From: Lachnospiraceae bacterium UBA6403
GTDB lineage: Bacteria; Bacillota; Clostridia; Lachnospirales; Lachnospiraceae
DNA length: 24,818 nucleotides
Direction of reading: 5' to 3'
Assembly: GCA_002437435.1 (NCBI GenBank)
Contig: DJPV01000028.1
Location: forward strand, 5,463-30,280
The notes beneath the pieces were generated by a model, which worked only from the letters and a program-made list of their open reading frames with translations, was not told the DNA's origin and did no database searches. The translations under genes and the position numbers were made by a program. Positions 23,753 to 24,818 of this stretch are shown piece after piece (positions within the stretch are counted from its first letter, which is position 1; each line of letters begins with the position of its first letter).

Positions 23753-24682
23753 ATGAGTAAAATTTATAAAGACGCAACAGAGTTAATCGGAAACACACCA
23801 TTAGTAGAGTTTAATCACATTGAAGAAAAGGAAGGCTTAAATGCAAAGATCCTTGCAAAGTTAGAGTATTTTAATCCGGCAGGAAGCGTAAAAGACAGAA
23901 TCGCAAAAGAGATGATTGAAGATGCTGAGAGAAAGGGTACATTAAAGCCGGGCGCAACGATCATTGAGCCTACATCAGGAAATACAGGTATCGGTCTTGC
24001 ATCTATCGCTACAGCAAAGGGTTATAAGGCAATCATCGTTATGCCGGAGACCATGAGTGTTGAAAGAAGAAATATCATCAAAGCATATGGTGCAGAGATC
24101 GTTCTGACTGAAGGCGCAAAGGGTATGAAGGGTGCGATCGCAAAGGCTGAGGAACTCTCTAAGGAAATTCCTGACAGCTTCGTTGCTGGACAGTTTGTAA
24201 ATCCGGCAAACCCAGAAGCACACAGAAAGACAACAGGACCGGAGATCTGGAATGATACAGATGGAAAGGTTGATATTTTTGTAGCAGGTGTTGGTACAGG
24301 CGGAACTGTAACAGGTGTTGGTGAATATCTGAAGCAGCAGAATCCAGATGTTAAGGTTGTAGCAGTAGAGCCGGCTACATCACCAGTCCTTTCAAAGGGA
24401 ACAGCAGGAGCACATAAGATTCAGGGTATCGGCGCAGGATTTGTACCAGATACATTAAATACAAAGATCTACGATGAGATCATCGCGATCGACAACGATG
24501 CAGCATTTGAAGGCGGCAAAGAGATTGCAAGCACAGAAGGTATCCTTGTTGGTATCTCATCCGGTGCAGCTTTCGTAGCAGCAAAGGAGCTTGCAAAGCG
24601 TCCTGAGAATGCAGGAAAGACAATCGTAGTTCTCCTTCCGGATAGTGGTGACAGATACTACTCAACTCCACTCTTTGGCTAA
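23753..24682 (+). CDS. cysK: Cysteine synthase A (O-acetylserine sulfhydrylase)
   Basis: A 309-aa fold-type II PLP enzyme with the cofactor Lys K47 in [13 protein letters not shown], the substrate loop [11 protein letters not shown], the phosphate loop [12 protein letters not shown] and the C-terminal [11 protein letters not shown] and [11 protein letters not shown] blocks, all typical of CysK. It converts O-acetylserine and sulfide to cysteine. AGGAG precedes the ATG by about 12 nt. The 118-bp gap after metY contains a small hairpin (TGATCG-N8-CGATCA) but no T-run, so both genes are probably on one transcript. No serine acetyltransferase gene is in the window. Confidence 0.96.
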   Translation: MSKIYKDATELIGNTPLVEFNHIEEKEGLNAKILAKLEYFNPAGSVKDRIAKEMIEDAERKGTLKPGATIIEPTSGNTGIGLASIATAKGYKAIIVMPETMSVERRNIIKAYGAEIVLTEGAKGMKGAIAKAEELSKEIPDSFVAGQFVNPANPEAHRKTTGPEIWNDTDGKVDIFVAGVGTGGTVTGVGEYLKQQNPDVKVVAVEPATSPVLSKGTAGAHKIQGIGAGFVPDTLNTKIYDEIIAIDNDAAFEGGKEIASTEGILVGISSGAAFVAAKELAKRPENAGKTIVVLLPDSGDRYYSTPLFG

Positions 24683-24744
24683 AACCAATAAGATTTACAT
24701 GTGAATATAATATCCTTTCAAAATAATCATTTATCTCAAAGCAG

Positions 24745-24788
24745 ACACGCTCCACCATACAGCAATGTGGTGGGGCGTGTTTGTTGTT
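24745..24788 (+). terminator. Intrinsic terminator after cysK
   Basis: ACACGCTCCACCATA (24745-24759) pairs with TGTGGTGGGGCGTGT (24766-24780) over 15 bp with two G-U pairs and a CAGCAA loop, followed by TTGTTGTT. Confidence 0.88.
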
Positions 24789-24818
24789 ACAGGCATTTGC
24801 ATCTATATTGTTGTGTCG

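Overview
The window looks like chromosome from a low-to-mid GC Clostridia, most likely a gut Lachnospiraceae (Roseburia/Coprococcus/Lachnospira type). The signs are strong GGAGG-type ribosome sites, Lachnospiraceae-like protein sequences, a VanR/VanS-style two-component pair, and housekeeping genes mixed with short structured intergenic repeats. No rRNA, tRNA, CRISPR array or intact transposase was seen.

Layout. 1-1.1 kb (minus): a pair of half-size chromate-family transporters with an ATGA overlap, the second cut by the window edge. 1.26-4.17 kb (plus): trkA and trkH, a potassium uptake pair. 4.14-5.30 kb (minus): a PucR/CdaR-type regulator overlapping the trkH end, divergent from a gabT-like class-III aminotransferase (5.7-7.06 kb) that ends in a strong terminator. 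7.4-15.3 kb (plus): an envelope block with a YdcF/SanA-like membrane protein, a response regulator, a histidine kinase and a dlt-like operon in the order A-C-B-D, closed by a terminator. 15.6-18.5 kb: D-lactate dehydrogenase, truA, and the azlC-azlD exporter pair. 18.57-19.7 kb: an accessory-looking block with a GNAT acetyltransferase, the decayed remains of a RhuM/Fic-type gene and a small ACT-domain gene. 19.75-20.8 kb: an S66 (LdcA/MccF) peptidase. 20.8-21.43 kb: non-coding, holding a ~289-bp imperfect palindrome and a separate 28-bp inverted repeat. 21.4-24.7 kb: a sulfur assimilation module with an Rrf2 regulator (minus) divergent from an O-acetylhomoserine sulfhydrylase gene and cysK, ending in a terminator.

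How the genes fit together. The two-component genes run into the dlt-like operon with gaps of about 25 bp, so the kinase probably senses envelope stress such as cationic peptides and controls esterification of an envelope polymer. A motif shared by the promoters of the YdcF-like gene and the response regulator suggests they are co-regulated. In the sulfur module, the Rrf2 protein probably represses the divergent sulfhydrylase promoter. The ~300-nt leader of that transcript also carries a well-formed 34-codon reading frame ending in Cys-Cys-Arg-stop, followed by two mutually exclusive hairpins.

Most interesting items: (1) the candidate cysteine-responsive leader peptide; (2) a perfect hairpin between a strong Shine-Dalgarno and the dltA start that may bridge them; (3) the long palindromic element; (4) non-canonical features of the dlt-like system, including Ala where B. 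cereus DltA has its selectivity Cys, a Lys-rich tail on the DltD-like protein and an acidic kinase sensor loop; (5) the RhuM-Fic relic.
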